Source: Alphaproteobacteria bacterium (GTDB taxonomy: Bacteria; Pseudomonadota; Alphaproteobacteria; UBA2136; JALTLI01). Taken from it: 16,241 bases of DNA. The stretch lies in the NCBI GenBank assembly GCA_027005635.1, contig JALTLI010000107.1, positions 1 through 16,241 on the forward strand, read 5' to 3'. Shown here piece by piece: positions 5,057-14,482 of the stretch; position 1 is the first letter of the stretch, and every line of letters starts with the position of its first letter. Under the pieces are notes generated by a model that made no database searches, was not told where the DNA came from, and saw only the letters and a list, made by a program, of their open reading frames with translations. A program made the translations under genes and the position numbers.

Positions 5057-7128
5057 TGACTAATACAGTAACTCTAAAAGTAAATGGCGAGGAAGTAACG
5101 GTAGAACAAGGTAGTTCTATTATGGATGCTTGTAAACAAGTTGATGTTGAAATACCTCATTTTTGTTACCATAAACGCTTAAGTATTGCTGGTAATTGCC
5201 GTATGTGTTTGGTAGAAGTAACCCCAGGGCCACCAAAGCCAACTGCAAGTTGTGCCATGCCAGCAATGGATGGAATGGATGTAAAAACCAATTCACCAAT
5301 GGCAGTTGAAGCACGTAAAGGCACGATGGAATTTTTACTTGCTAATCACCCGCTAGATTGCCCAATTTGTGATCAGGGTGGTGAATGTGATTTACAAGAT
5401 ATGGCTGTTGGTTATGGATCAGATCGTTCCCGTTACCACGAAGGAAAAAGAGCTGTAGAAGATAAAGATTTAGGCCCTTTAATTAAAACTGTAATGACAA
5501 GATGTATCCATTGTATGCGTTGCGTACGTTTTGCCACAGAAATTGCAGGAATAGAAGAATTTGGTGCAACAGGCAGAGGTGAAAATGTAAAAGTTGGAAC
5601 TTATGTTGAAAAAGCGTTAATCAGCGAACTTTCAGGAAATATGATTGATTTGTGCCCAGTTGGAGCATTAACAAGTAAGCCATACGCATTTACTGCTCGC
5701 CCATGGGAACTGGAAAGAACACCATCAATAGATGTTATGGACGCCGTTGGTTCAAATATTTTTATTGATAGTAGAGCAGGAGAAATTATGCGCATAATTC
5801 CAGCTGAAAATGATGATATTAATGAGGAGTGGCTTGCTAATACTGGGCGTTTTTCTTACGATGGATTAAATAGAAAACGTATTAAAAATCCGCAAATTCG
5901 TAAAAAAGGTAAACTTACAGATATAACTTGGCAACAAGCATTTAAAACTTTAAAAACCAAACTAGCTAAAATAAAACCTGAAAAAATTGCAGGTTTAAGC
6001 GGTGGTTTACACAGTGCAGAAGATTTATATTCTTTTAATCGTTTTATGAAAGAAGTTATAAAAACAGATAACATAGACGGAAGATTACCAAACATTAGCA
6101 TGCGAGGAGAACGTGGTGGTTACATCATGAATACTCCTCTAAATGAAATTGAAAATGCTGATGCTGTTTTACTTGTTGGCTGTAATCCTAGGTTTGAAGC
6201 ACCATTATTAAATACTCGCTTGCGTAAACTTGCTAGTAAAAATATCCCATTTGCGACGATTGGTGAAAAACTTGATTTAACTTACCCTGTTACTCATTTA
6301 AATGATACCCCAAAGGAACTTGAAGCGTTACTTGATGGAACATCTAAATTTTCGGCAAAACTTAAAAAAGCTAAAAATCCATTAATTATTGTTGGTGCAA
6401 AATCTGCTTTATCTAGGGTAGATGGTGGTTGCATACTTGGTTTGATTGAAAAAATAGTTAAGCAATTTAAAATTATTACCCCAGAATGGAACGGTTTTAA
6501 TATTTTACATCAAAAAACTGGGCATATTGCGGCACTAGATATGCATGTTTATCCAACTGATAAAGGCATGCACACGGCAAAAATTAAAACTGCTTTAAGT
6601 AAAAATGAACTAGATGTATTATTTATATACGGTGATAGTGATGCTGCTCTACGTGATTTAAAAGGTGCAAAATTCACAGTTTATATTGGTACTCACCACG
6701 ATGCAGGGGCTGAGCTTGCCGATTTGATTTTACCTTCTAGCACTTATACAGAAAAAGACGGCTGGTGGGTTAATATTGAAGGACGAGTTCAAGCTGGTCA
6801 AAAGGCTGTTAATCCTCCTAAGCAAGCAAAAGAGGATTGGAAAATATTCAGAGCTTTATCAGAAGAACTAGGCAATAAATTAGATTTTGATAGTTTAAAA
6901 CAGTTGCGTTCTTTAATATCTCAAACTCATGAAGCGTATAAAAATATTGGTGAAATAGTTAAAAATGATATGCCGAAAAAAATGGGTGTTATTGGTAAAA
7001 TAAAACAAGATGCGTTTATTAATCCTATTACTTGTTTTTACAGATCCAATGAAATTTTAAGAGCATCAAAAACCATGCTTGAATGCTACGAACAAACTAA
7101 CCCAAAAAATATAAAGGAAGCTAGTTAA
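5056..7128 (+). CDS. nuoG: NADH-quinone oxidoreductase subunit G (75 kDa)
   Basis: NuoG is the largest peripheral-arm subunit and relays electrons from NuoF toward NuoI. The ferredoxin-like N-terminus has [2Fe-2S] ligands C37, C48, C51 and C66. H98, C102, C105 and C111 (HPLDCPICDQGGEC) bind N5. C150, C153, C156 and C200 (CIHCMRC, DLCPVGA) bind N4. The extra cysteines that bind N7 in E. coli NuoG are missing, as in alphaproteobacteria and mitochondria. Residues from about 215 on form the molybdopterin-oxidoreductase-like domain, which is cofactor-free in complex I, ending with LILPSSTYTEKDGWWVNIEGR. The 690-residue length is normal for this lineage. The start is fixed by the TAATG overlap with the DUF805 gene. 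Confidence 0.98.
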   Translation: MTNTVTLKVNGEEVTVEQGSSIMDACKQVDVEIPHFCYHKRLSIAGNCRMCLVEVTPGPPKPTASCAMPAMDGMDVKTNSPMAVEARKGTMEFLLANHPLDCPICDQGGECDLQDMAVGYGSDRSRYHEGKRAVEDKDLGPLIKTVMTRCIHCMRCVRFATEIAGIEEFGATGRGENVKVGTYVEKALISELSGNMIDLCPVGALTSKPYAFTARPWELERTPSIDVMDAVGSNIFIDSRAGEIMRIIPAENDDINEEWLANTGRFSYDGLNRKRIKNPQIRKKGKLTDITWQQAFKTLKTKLAKIKPEKIAGLSGGLHSAEDLYSFNRFMKEVIKTDNIDGRLPNISMRGERGGYIMNTPLNEIENADAVLLVGCNPRFEAPLLNTRLRKLASKNIPFATIGEKLDLTYPVTHLNDTPKELEALLDGTSKFSAKLKKAKNPLIIVGAKSALSRVDGGCILGLIEKIVKQFKIITPEWNGFNILHQKTGHIAALDMHVYPTDKGMHTAKIKTALSKNELDVLFIYGDSDAALRDLKGAKFTVYIGTHHDAGAELADLILPSSTYTEKDGWWVNIEGRVQAGQKAVNPPKQAKEDWKIFRALSEELGNKLDFDSLKQLRSLISQTHEAYKNIGEIVKNDMPKKMGVIGKIKQDAFINPITCFYRSNEILRASKTMLECYEQTNPKNIKEAS

Positions 7129-8148
7129 ATGATTGCTGAATATTTAACCCTTATTAACTGGGAAAACATTAGTTATCTTGTAATAACTATATTAAAAATA
7201 GTTGGTATTAGTTTGCCATTATTTTTAACAGTTGCCTACTTAACTTTGGCAGAACGTAAAGTTATTGCCGCTATGCAATTACGTTTAGGGCCAACAGAAG
7301 TTGGTTATAAAGGATCATTACAACCAATAGCTGATGCTGTAAAACTTATGTTCAAGGAATTTGTTTTACCAAGTGCGTCATCGAAGGTAGTTTTTGTTAT
7401 TGCGCCTTTAATGGTTTTTGTGCCAGCACTTATTGCATGGGCTGTTATTCCGTTTGATGAAGGAATTGTTTTAGCAGATGTAAACCTAGGTGTTTTATAT
7501 TTACTTGCTACTTCTAGCCTTGGAGTTTATGGGGTTTTAATGGCTGGTTGGGCATCTAATTCTTCTTATGCGTTTTTAGGTTCTATTCGTAGTGCTGCAC
7601 AAATGGTTTCTTATGAAGTTTCTATGGGCTTAACATTAATGAGTGTTATTTTAATGGCAGGAAGCATGAATTTAACAGATATTGTTATGGCTCAACAAGG
7701 CTTATGGTATTGTATTTTAGCCTTCCCAATGTTTATTGTATTTGTTATTTCAATTTTAGCAGAAACAAACCGCGCACCATTTGATTTACCAGAAGCAGAA
7801 GCAGAACTAGTTGCTGGTTATAATGTTGAATATGGTTCAATGGCATTTGCATTATTCTTTTTAGGTGAATACGCTAACATGATTATGATGAGCGCTTTTA
7901 CCGTTATATTATTTTTAGGTGGTTGGTTGCCTCCTTTAGATATTCCTATATTTAATGCAATCCCTGGGGTGTTTTGGTTTTTTGGTAAAATAGCATTTAT
8001 TTTATTTATATTCCTTTGGGCTAGGGCAACTTTTCCTAGGTTCAGATACGATCAACTAATGCGCTTAGGCTGGAAAATATTTCTACCATTCACACTATTT
8101 TGGTTAGTACTAACAGCTAGCGTAATGCACTTAATGGGGGTAGCGTAA
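7129..8148 (+). CDS. nuoH: NADH-quinone oxidoreductase subunit H
   Basis: NuoH anchors the peripheral arm in the inner membrane and lines the quinone entry channel. The 339-residue protein is strongly hydrophobic with about eight transmembrane helices. Conserved parts are AERK at 41-44, LGPTEVGYKGSLQPIADAVK at 53-72 and SSYAFLGSIRSAAQMVSYE from 145. The acidic loop AETNRAPFDLPEAEAELVAG spans 211-230, with the glutamates implicated in coupling. The ATG directly follows the nuoG TAG stop... the stop is TAA at 7126-7128, with AAGGAAG a few bases before it acting as the ribosome binding site. The gene ends in a TAATG overlap with nuoI. Confidence 0.98.
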   Translation: MIAEYLTLINWENISYLVITILKIVGISLPLFLTVAYLTLAERKVIAAMQLRLGPTEVGYKGSLQPIADAVKLMFKEFVLPSASSKVVFVIAPLMVFVPALIAWAVIPFDEGIVLADVNLGVLYLLATSSLGVYGVLMAGWASNSSYAFLGSIRSAAQMVSYEVSMGLTLMSVILMAGSMNLTDIVMAQQGLWYCILAFPMFIVFVISILAETNRAPFDLPEAEAELVAGYNVEYGSMAFALFFLGEYANMIMMSAFTVILFLGGWLPPLDIPIFNAIPGVFWFFGKIAFILFIFLWARATFPRFRYDQLMRLGWKIFLPFTLFWLVLTASVMHLMGVA

Positions 8149-8633
8149 TGAATATTAAACAGCTAATAAAACAATTTTTATTACTAGATATGCTACGTGG
8201 ATTTCGTATTACTTTAAAACATTTCTTTAGTAAAAAGTTTACTATTATGTACCCACAGGAAAAAACACCAACTTCACCTCGTTTTCGTGGGGAACACGCT
8301 TTGCGTCGTTACCCTAATGGTGAAGAACGTTGCATAGCTTGTAAATTATGTGAAGCAGTTTGCCCTGCTCAAGCTATTACAATTGAAGCTGAACCACGTA
8401 GTGATGGTTCTCGGAGAACTACAAGATATGATATTGATATGGTTAAATGTATTTACTGTGGATTATGCCAAGAAGCTTGCCCAGTAGATGCAATTGTTGA
8501 AGGGCCGAATTTTGAATTTACAAGTACAGATAGAAAAGGCTTAGTTTACAATAAAGCTAAACTTTTAAAAAATGGTGATAAATGGGAAGTTGATATTGCA
8601 GCTATGTTGCAAGCAGACGCCCCCTATAAATAA
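8148..8633 (+). CDS. nuoI: NADH-quinone oxidoreductase subunit I (two [4Fe-4S])
   Basis: NuoI is an 8Fe ferredoxin carrying N6a and N6b, which link NuoG to N2 in NuoB. The 161-residue protein has two classic CxxCxxCxxxCP motifs: C62, C65, C68 and C72 (CIACKLCEAVCP), and C101, C104, C107 and C111 (CIYCGLCQEACP). The N-terminal 30 residues form an amphipathic, membrane-associated helix (LLLDMLRGFRITLKHFF). YPQEKTPTSPRFRGEHALRR at 35-54 is typical of alphaproteobacterial and mitochondrial (TYKY) homologues. The start overlaps the nuoH stop by one base in a TAATG junction. Confidence 0.98.
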   Translation: MNIKQLIKQFLLLDMLRGFRITLKHFFSKKFTIMYPQEKTPTSPRFRGEHALRRYPNGEERCIACKLCEAVCPAQAITIEAEPRSDGSRRTTRYDIDMVKCIYCGLCQEACPVDAIVEGPNFEFTSTDRKGLVYNKAKLLKNGDKWEVDIAAMLQADAPYK

Positions 8634-8647
8634 GAAAGAATAAAAAA

Positions 8648-9250
8648 ATGGTAGCAGATTTACTTTTTTACATGTTTGCAATAATGCTATGTATTGCAGG
8701 TTTAGGGGTTATTACCGCTAAAAACCCTATGTATTGCGTATTATTTTTAATATTTGCATTTTTTAATACCGCAGGATTGTTTATTTTAATGGGTGCAGAA
8801 TTTTTAGGACTATTACTTATAATGGTTTATGTTGGTGCAGTCGCAGTTATGTTTTTATTTGTTATCATGACAATAAATATTAATTTTGCAGTATTAAAAG
8901 AAGGTTTTACCCCATATTTACCCCTAGCAGGAATTGTTAGCTTAGTATTACTTATTGAAGTAATAGCAGCTGCATCATCTGGTTTATTTGGTGGAGGTAT
9001 GAATATTGGAGTTCCGGCTGAAGAAGGTGTTTCTAATATTGTATTACTTGGTACAGTTTTATTTACAAATTATGTACTACCATTTCAAATGGCTGGGTTA
9101 ATTTTACTTATTGCTATGGTTGGAGCAATTATTTTAACTCATCGCCAGCGTAAGGATGTTAAAAAACAAAATATACCAGAGCAAATTTCACGTAAAGTAG
9201 AAGATTGCATAGAAATTGTAAAAGTAAAAACAGGTAAGGGGATAAAATAA
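8648..9250 (+). CDS. nuoJ: NADH-quinone oxidoreductase subunit J
   Basis: NuoJ is a small membrane-arm subunit between NuoH and NuoK. Its third helix changes shape during turnover in structures of complex I. The 200-residue protein shows about five hydrophobic helices and the conserved segment FLGLLLIMVYVGAVAVMFLFVIM near residues 52-74, which includes that helix with its YVGAVAVMFLFV core. The C-terminal 35 residues are polar and lysine-rich. A 14-nt gap separates it from nuoI, the longest nuo spacer apart from the repeat region, with only a weak purine-rich AAGAAAGAA before the ATG. The stop overlaps the nuoK start as TAATG. Confidence 0.97.
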   Translation: MVADLLFYMFAIMLCIAGLGVITAKNPMYCVLFLIFAFFNTAGLFILMGAEFLGLLLIMVYVGAVAVMFLFVIMTININFAVLKEGFTPYLPLAGIVSLVLLIEVIAAASSGLFGGGMNIGVPAEEGVSNIVLLGTVLFTNYVLPFQMAGLILLIAMVGAIILTHRQRKDVKKQNIPEQISRKVEDCIEIVKVKTGKGIK

Positions 9251-9561
9251 TGTTACATGTAGGTATGACACACTTTTTAATCCTTGCAGCAATTTTGTTT
9301 GTAATTGGTATTATGGGAATTTTTATCAATCGTAAAAATATTATTGTAATTCTTATGTCGCTAGAACTTATGCTTTTAGCTGTAAATATAAACATGGTAA
9401 CTTTTTCTGTTTATTTGCATGATTTAGGCGGACAAATTTTTACTTTCTTTATTTTAACGGTAGCTGCTGCTGAAGTTGCTATTGGTTTAGCTATTTTAAC
9501 TGTCTTTTTCCGTAACAGAGGTTCTGTGGAAACTGACGATGTTAACACTATGAAAGGTTAA
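9250..9561 (+). CDS. nuoK: NADH-quinone oxidoreductase subunit K
   Basis: NuoK is the smallest antiporter-like subunit of the membrane arm. The 103-residue protein has three hydrophobic helices and the two conserved buried glutamates, E39 (in MSLELMLLAVN) and E75 (in AAAEVAIGLAI), which correspond to E36 and E72 of E. coli. AAGGGGAT lies 6-9 nt before the ATG at 9250 and the start shares its A with the nuoJ stop. A second ATG at codon 6 is possible, but it would remove part of the leading segment and is less well placed. The short charged tail after residue 88 is variable. Confidence 0.97.
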   Translation: MLHVGMTHFLILAAILFVIGIMGIFINRKNIIVILMSLELMLLAVNINMVTFSVYLHDLGGQIFTFFILTVAAAEVAIGLAILTVFFRNRGSVETDDVNTMKG

Positions 9562-9569
9562 GGAATATT

Positions 9570-11492
9570 ATGCACTCACATATTGGATTTTTAATTGTTC
9601 TACTACCGCTTTTTGCGGCTGTATTTGGTGGGCTATTTGCACAAAAACTAGGTGATAGTAAAGTTATGTTGCTTACTACTCTTAGTGTTATTGCTAGTGC
9701 AGTTCTTTCTTGGTTGGTTTTTTACGAAATTGCAATTTTAGGCAAAGAACCACTACAAGCAACTTTGTATACATGGTTAAATACAATTAATTTAAATGTT
9801 TCATTTGGTATATTAATAGATAAACTAATCGCTGTTATGTTAATTGTGGTAACAACAGTTTCTGCCTGTGTGCATGTTTATTCTTACGGATACATGAGCC
9901 ATGATGGTTCAAAATCTCGCTTTTTTAGCTATTTATCTCTATTTACTTTTGCGATGCTTTTACTGGTAACTGCACCTAACTTGCTTCAAATGTTTATGGG
10001 CTGGGAAGGTGTTGGTTTGGCATCTTACCTATTAATTGGTTTTTGGTTTAAAAAACCCACTGCAAATGCTGCATCTATGAAGGCTTTTATTGTAAACCGT
10101 GTGGCAGATGTCGGCTTATTACTTGGTACTATAACTACATTTTTAGTTGTTGGAAGTTTAGATTATGTTGATATATTTTCTTCTGTGGAAACACTTGCTA
10201 ATCAATCATTTATATTTTTAGGAATGGAATTTCCTGTACTTGAATTATTAGCGTTTTTCTTTCTTATTGGTGCAATGGGTAAATCTGCTCAAATTGGTTT
10301 TCATACTTGGTTACCAGATGCAATGGAAGGACCTACACCAGTTTCTGCTTTAATTCATGCTGCAACAATGGTAACTGCTGGGGTATTTCTACTTGCCAGA
10401 TTATCACCAATTTTTGAATATGCAGATACAATTTTAACTGTTCTTGCTTGGATAGGGGCTATAACTGCTATTTTTGCTGCTAGTATTGGCTTAACTCAAA
10501 CAGATATTAAACGAGTTATTGCTTATTCAACTTGTTCTCAACTTGGTTATATGTTTTTTGCTTGTGGAATAAGTGCTTATCCTGCTGCTATTTTTCACTT
10601 AACTACGCATGCTTTTTTTAAGGCTTTGTTATTTTTATCTGCTGGTTCTGTTATTCATGGTATGCATGATGAACAAAATATGTTCAAAATGGGTGGGTTG
10701 CGCAAAGTTTTACCCGTTACTTACGTTTTAATGTGGGTTGGTTCTTTAGCTTTAATGGGAATACCTCCGTTTGCTGGGTTCTTTTCTAAAGATTTAATTC
10801 TGGAATCTGCATTTATGACAGGAACAAATACAGGTATGTGGCTATATATTATAGGCACAATAGCCGCATTCATGACTGCTTTTTACAGCATGAGAGTAAT
10901 GTACTTAACATTTTATGGTAAACCTGCTAATAAAAAAGCTTTGGAAAAAGCCCATGAATCACCACTAACTATGTTAATACCAATGTTACTTCTTGGAATT
11001 GGCGCAGTTACTTCTGGCTATTTACTTCATAATATGGCAGAAGCTGAATGGTGGAATGGAGCAATATTTATCAAAGAAGGACACAATGCCTTAGCAGATG
11101 CTCATCATATACCCGAACTATTTAAATACTTACCATTGGGGATTGTTATTTCTGCAATTATTTTTGCAAGTATTGTTTATTTAACTATTAAAAATAAAGG
11201 TAAAAGGTTATCTGAAATATTTAGTACCTTATACTTATGCTCATTAAATAAATGGTTCATAGATGAAATTTATGATGCTTTAATTGTAAAACCTATTCGT
11301 GCCTTTAGTAAAATTTTATGGCACAAAGGAGACGAGCAAGGAATTGATAAATTTGGACCAAACGGTATAGCATGGCTAACTTTAAAAGCAGGCTCAGTAT
11401 TAAGAAAAACTCAAACAGGATATTTATATCATTATGCATTTTTCATGGTGATTGGTATTTGCGCACTTATTATATGGATAATTAGGAATTAA
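9570..11492 (+). CDS. nuoL: NADH-quinone oxidoreductase subunit L
   Basis: NuoL is the distal antiporter-like proton-pumping subunit, with a long lateral helix along the membrane arm. The 640-residue protein has the family's core: GWEGVGLASYLLIGFWF at 144-160 with the coupling glutamate E146, K238 in IGAMGKSAQ, and HTWLPDAMEGPTPVSALIHAATM from 245. The region after about 480 is less hydrophobic up to roughly 510, then holds the lateral helix and a last transmembrane helix near 620-638. TTAAGGAA precedes the ATG by a few bases, 8 nt after nuoK. Confidence 0.98.
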   Translation: MHSHIGFLIVLLPLFAAVFGGLFAQKLGDSKVMLLTTLSVIASAVLSWLVFYEIAILGKEPLQATLYTWLNTINLNVSFGILIDKLIAVMLIVVTTVSACVHVYSYGYMSHDGSKSRFFSYLSLFTFAMLLLVTAPNLLQMFMGWEGVGLASYLLIGFWFKKPTANAASMKAFIVNRVADVGLLLGTITTFLVVGSLDYVDIFSSVETLANQSFIFLGMEFPVLELLAFFFLIGAMGKSAQIGFHTWLPDAMEGPTPVSALIHAATMVTAGVFLLARLSPIFEYADTILTVLAWIGAITAIFAASIGLTQTDIKRVIAYSTCSQLGYMFFACGISAYPAAIFHLTTHAFFKALLFLSAGSVIHGMHDEQNMFKMGGLRKVLPVTYVLMWVGSLALMGIPPFAGFFSKDLILESAFMTGTNTGMWLYIIGTIAAFMTAFYSMRVMYLTFYGKPANKKALEKAHESPLTMLIPMLLLGIGAVTSGYLLHNMAEAEWWNGAIFIKEGHNALADAHHIPELFKYLPLGIVISAIIFASIVYLTIKNKGKRLSEIFSTLYLCSLNKWFIDEIYDALIVKPIRAFSKILWHKGDEQGIDKFGPNGIAWLTLKAGSVLRKTQTGYLYHYAFFMVIGICALIIWIIRN

Positions 11493-11498
11493 TAAACT

Positions 11499-13007
11499 AT
11501 GGAATATTTACTTTCACTTTTAACATTTTTACCTATTGCAGGTGCTGGGCTTATATTATTTTGTAAGCAAGGGCCAGATAATGGAAATAATATAAAATGG
11601 GCATCTTTATGGATATCTATGTCTGTGCTTATTTTAAGCCTATTTGTACTAGCTAAATTTGATACAACAACAGCTGCCATGCAATTTGTTGAACTTAGAC
11701 CATGGATAGTTTCTTTTAATATTAATTATCATATGGGGATAGATGGAATATCTGTATTATTTATAGTATTAACTGCGCTTCTTACACCTATTTGTATTGC
11801 GGTTTCATGGAAAAGTATTAACACAAAAATTAACCAATATATGGCATGCTTTTTAGCACTAGAAGGTTTAGTTATTGGTGTTTTTTGCGCTCTTGATTTT
11901 GCTCTATTTTATGTTTTTTGGGAAGCGATGCTTGTTCCAATGTTTTTAATTATTGGTATATGGGGCGGTGAAAAACGTATTTATGCAGCTTTAAAATTCT
12001 TTCTTTATACCTTTGTTGGTTCAGTATTAATGCTTGTTGCCATGATTTACTTATATTTTGTTAATGGTGCATCTTTTAATATTTTAGAAATGTCAAATAT
12101 TGCTCTTTCAAGTTCTGCTCAAACTTGGATATTTTTAGCATTATTTATAGCCTTTGCGGTTAAAGTTCCTATGTGGCCATTTCATACTTGGCTACCAGAT
12201 GCTCATGTTCAGGCGCCAACTGCTGGTTCAGTTATTTTAGCTGGTATTTTACTTAAAATGGGGGCGTACGGATTTTTAAGATTTTCTATGCCAATTTTGC
12301 CAGATGCAACAGCTATGTTTGCACCATATATTTATGCTTTAAGTACAATTGCTATTATTTATGCGGCTCTTGTTGCTTTTGCTCAAACAGATATTAAAAA
12401 AATGATAGCTTATTCATCAGTTTCTCATATGGGATTTGTAACATTAGGTATTTTTGCCGCTACCCAAGAAAGTGTACAAGGAGCCATTTTACAAATGGTA
12501 AATCACGGTATTGTAGCTGGTGCATTATTTATGGTTATTGGAGTTATTTATGAAAGAATGCACACCAGAGAATTAAGCAGATTTGGCGGAATTGTTAATA
12601 AAATGCCTGTTTATGCTGCATTTTTTATGTTATTTACAATGGCAGCAGTTGGTTTGCCTGGTACTAACAGTTTCGTGGGTGAATTTTTAATTTTAGTTGG
12701 TAGTTATCCAGTTGCTCAAACTTATGTATTTATTGCCTGTTTTGGTGTGGTACTTGGCGCCTTATATATGTTATGGCTGTATCGTAAAATGATATTTGGT
12801 GATATTTCATCACCAGAAATACGTGAACTAACGGACTTAGATTTAAGAGAAAAACTTATGTTTATCCCACTAGCTATTTTAGTACTATGGATAGGAATTG
12901 CCCCTAACTATATATTAAACATTACAGATAAATCTGTAGAAAAACTTATTCAACAACAAAAGCCGAGAATTATGATTACACAAGAAAATATAGGAGGAGA
13001 TAAATAA
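11499..13007 (+). CDS. nuoM: NADH-quinone oxidoreductase subunit M
   Basis: NuoM is the central antiporter-like pump of the membrane arm. The 502-residue product has about 14 hydrophobic helices. The residues of the proton path are present: E142 in FWEAMLVPMF, K222 in AVKVPMWPFHTWLPDAH, and K253 in GILLKMGAYG (E144, K234 and K265 in E. coli). AGGA at 11484-11487, inside the end of nuoL, lies 11 nt before the ATG. The gene ends in a TAATG overlap with nuoN. The C-terminal tail (VEKLIQQQKPRIMITQENIGGDK) is polar and variable, and its last codons include AGGAGG at about 12990-12995, which serves as the nuoN ribosome binding site. Confidence 0.98.
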   Translation: MEYLLSLLTFLPIAGAGLILFCKQGPDNGNNIKWASLWISMSVLILSLFVLAKFDTTTAAMQFVELRPWIVSFNINYHMGIDGISVLFIVLTALLTPICIAVSWKSINTKINQYMACFLALEGLVIGVFCALDFALFYVFWEAMLVPMFLIIGIWGGEKRIYAALKFFLYTFVGSVLMLVAMIYLYFVNGASFNILEMSNIALSSSAQTWIFLALFIAFAVKVPMWPFHTWLPDAHVQAPTAGSVILAGILLKMGAYGFLRFSMPILPDATAMFAPYIYALSTIAIIYAALVAFAQTDIKKMIAYSSVSHMGFVTLGIFAATQESVQGAILQMVNHGIVAGALFMVIGVIYERMHTRELSRFGGIVNKMPVYAAFFMLFTMAAVGLPGTNSFVGEFLILVGSYPVAQTYVFIACFGVVLGALYMLWLYRKMIFGDISSPEIRELTDLDLREKLMFIPLAILVLWIGIAPNYILNITDKSVEKLIQQQKPRIMITQENIGGDK

Positions 13008-14470
13008 TGAATACAACATATTTAGCTTCTTATTTACCTGCAATACCTGAAATATTTTTAGCTGTTATGGCGCTTATTGCCTTAATGGTTAGTGTTTTTA
13101 AGGCTGATAAATCTAAGTGTCAAGTTGCTTTGTTTAGTAAATTGGCATTTGCTGGAACATTATTTCTTCTTTTAATAAATTGGGATTATCAATTAATTAC
13201 TCTAGGATTTCCTAAGACAGCAATTAATTCTATGTTTATCAATGATAATTTTACAATTATTATGAAAAGCATAATTTTAGTAGGGGCAATTATTTCTATG
13301 TATATTAGCTGTGATTATTTAAAAACTCGTAAAATTCATTCACCAGAATACTTTGTTTTACACCTTCTAGCTGTATTAGGTATGATGCTTATGATTTCTG
13401 CTTATGATTTTATAGTCATGTATATGGGGCTAGAAATAATGAGCTTTTGTTTATATATTTTAGCTGCTTATAATGTAAAAAGTATGAAATCATCTGAAGC
13501 TGGTTTGAAATATTTTATTTTAGGTTCTTTATCTTCGGGTATAATGCTATATGGAATAAGCTTACTTTACGGTATTGCCGGAGATACATCTTATACATCT
13601 GTTCAAGCAGCGCTTGCAGCTATTCCAAATATTTCAGCAAACCCACTAGTTACAGTTGCTTTAGTATTTACTTTAGTTGGTTTAGTATTTAAAATTTCTG
13701 CTGTACCATTTCATATGTGGACACCAGATGTTTATGAGGGATCACCAACACCAGTAACCGCATTTATGGCAACTGTTGTTAAAATTGCATCTTTTGCTTT
13801 ATTAATCAGAATATTATTAATTCCACTTTCTTCACTAGCTGTATATTGGGCAGATATATTTTTAATACTATCTATTATAACAATGGCAGTTGGTACAATA
13901 ATGGCAATTATGCAAGATAATATTAAAAGGTTATTAGCATTTTCATCTGTTGGACATGTTGGTTTTATGTTAATTGGTTTAGCTGTTTTAACTCAGGCGG
14001 GTATTATTTCTGTATTATTTTATATAACAGTTTATGCAATTATGACAATGGGAGCTTTTGCAGTTTTATTATGTATTCAAGGTACACAAGAAAAGATTAT
14101 AGATATAAAACACTTAGCAGGATTAAATAAAACATCACCATTACTAGCTGCATCTATGGCATTATTTATGCTTTCTATTGCTGGTATACCACCACTTGCA
14201 GGTTTTTGGGCTAAGTTTTTTGTGTTCCAAACTGCTGTTAGTGTAGGTTTATGGTGGCTAGCTTTAATTGCTGTTATTTTTTCTGTATTGGGTGTTTATT
14301 ATGCTTTGCGTGTTATTAAAGTTATGTACTTTGAAGAACCTAGCGTTAAACTTATAACAAATATTCCACAAAAGCTAAAAATGGTAGTTATTGTTTTAGT
14401 TATTTTACTTGTATTTGTTAGCATATTGCCAGATAACATATTTGAACTATTAAAATATATTAATATATAA
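13007..14470 (+). CDS. nuoN: NADH-quinone oxidoreductase subunit N
   Basis: NuoN is the antiporter-like pump proximal to NuoK. The 487-residue protein shows GLEIMSFCLY with E143, K219 in VFKISAVPFHMWTPDVYEG, and K249 in MATVVKIASF, matching E133, K217 and K247 of E. coli. About 14 hydrophobic helices are present and the length is normal. It is the last complex I gene. The next gene, prfB, begins 12 nt after its TAA, with no hairpin and T-run between them, so read-through transcription is likely. Confidence 0.98.
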   Translation: MNTTYLASYLPAIPEIFLAVMALIALMVSVFKADKSKCQVALFSKLAFAGTLFLLLINWDYQLITLGFPKTAINSMFINDNFTIIMKSIILVGAIISMYISCDYLKTRKIHSPEYFVLHLLAVLGMMLMISAYDFIVMYMGLEIMSFCLYILAAYNVKSMKSSEAGLKYFILGSLSSGIMLYGISLLYGIAGDTSYTSVQAALAAIPNISANPLVTVALVFTLVGLVFKISAVPFHMWTPDVYEGSPTPVTAFMATVVKIASFALLIRILLIPLSSLAVYWADIFLILSIITMAVGTIMAIMQDNIKRLLAFSSVGHVGFMLIGLAVLTQAGIISVLFYITVYAIMTMGAFAVLLCIQGTQEKIIDIKHLAGLNKTSPLLAASMALFMLSIAGIPPLAGFWAKFFVFQTAVSVGLWWLALIAVIFSVLGVYYALRVIKVMYFEEPSVKLITNIPQKLKMVVIVLVILLVFVSILPDNIFELLKYINI

Positions 14471-14482
14471 CGGTAATACTTA

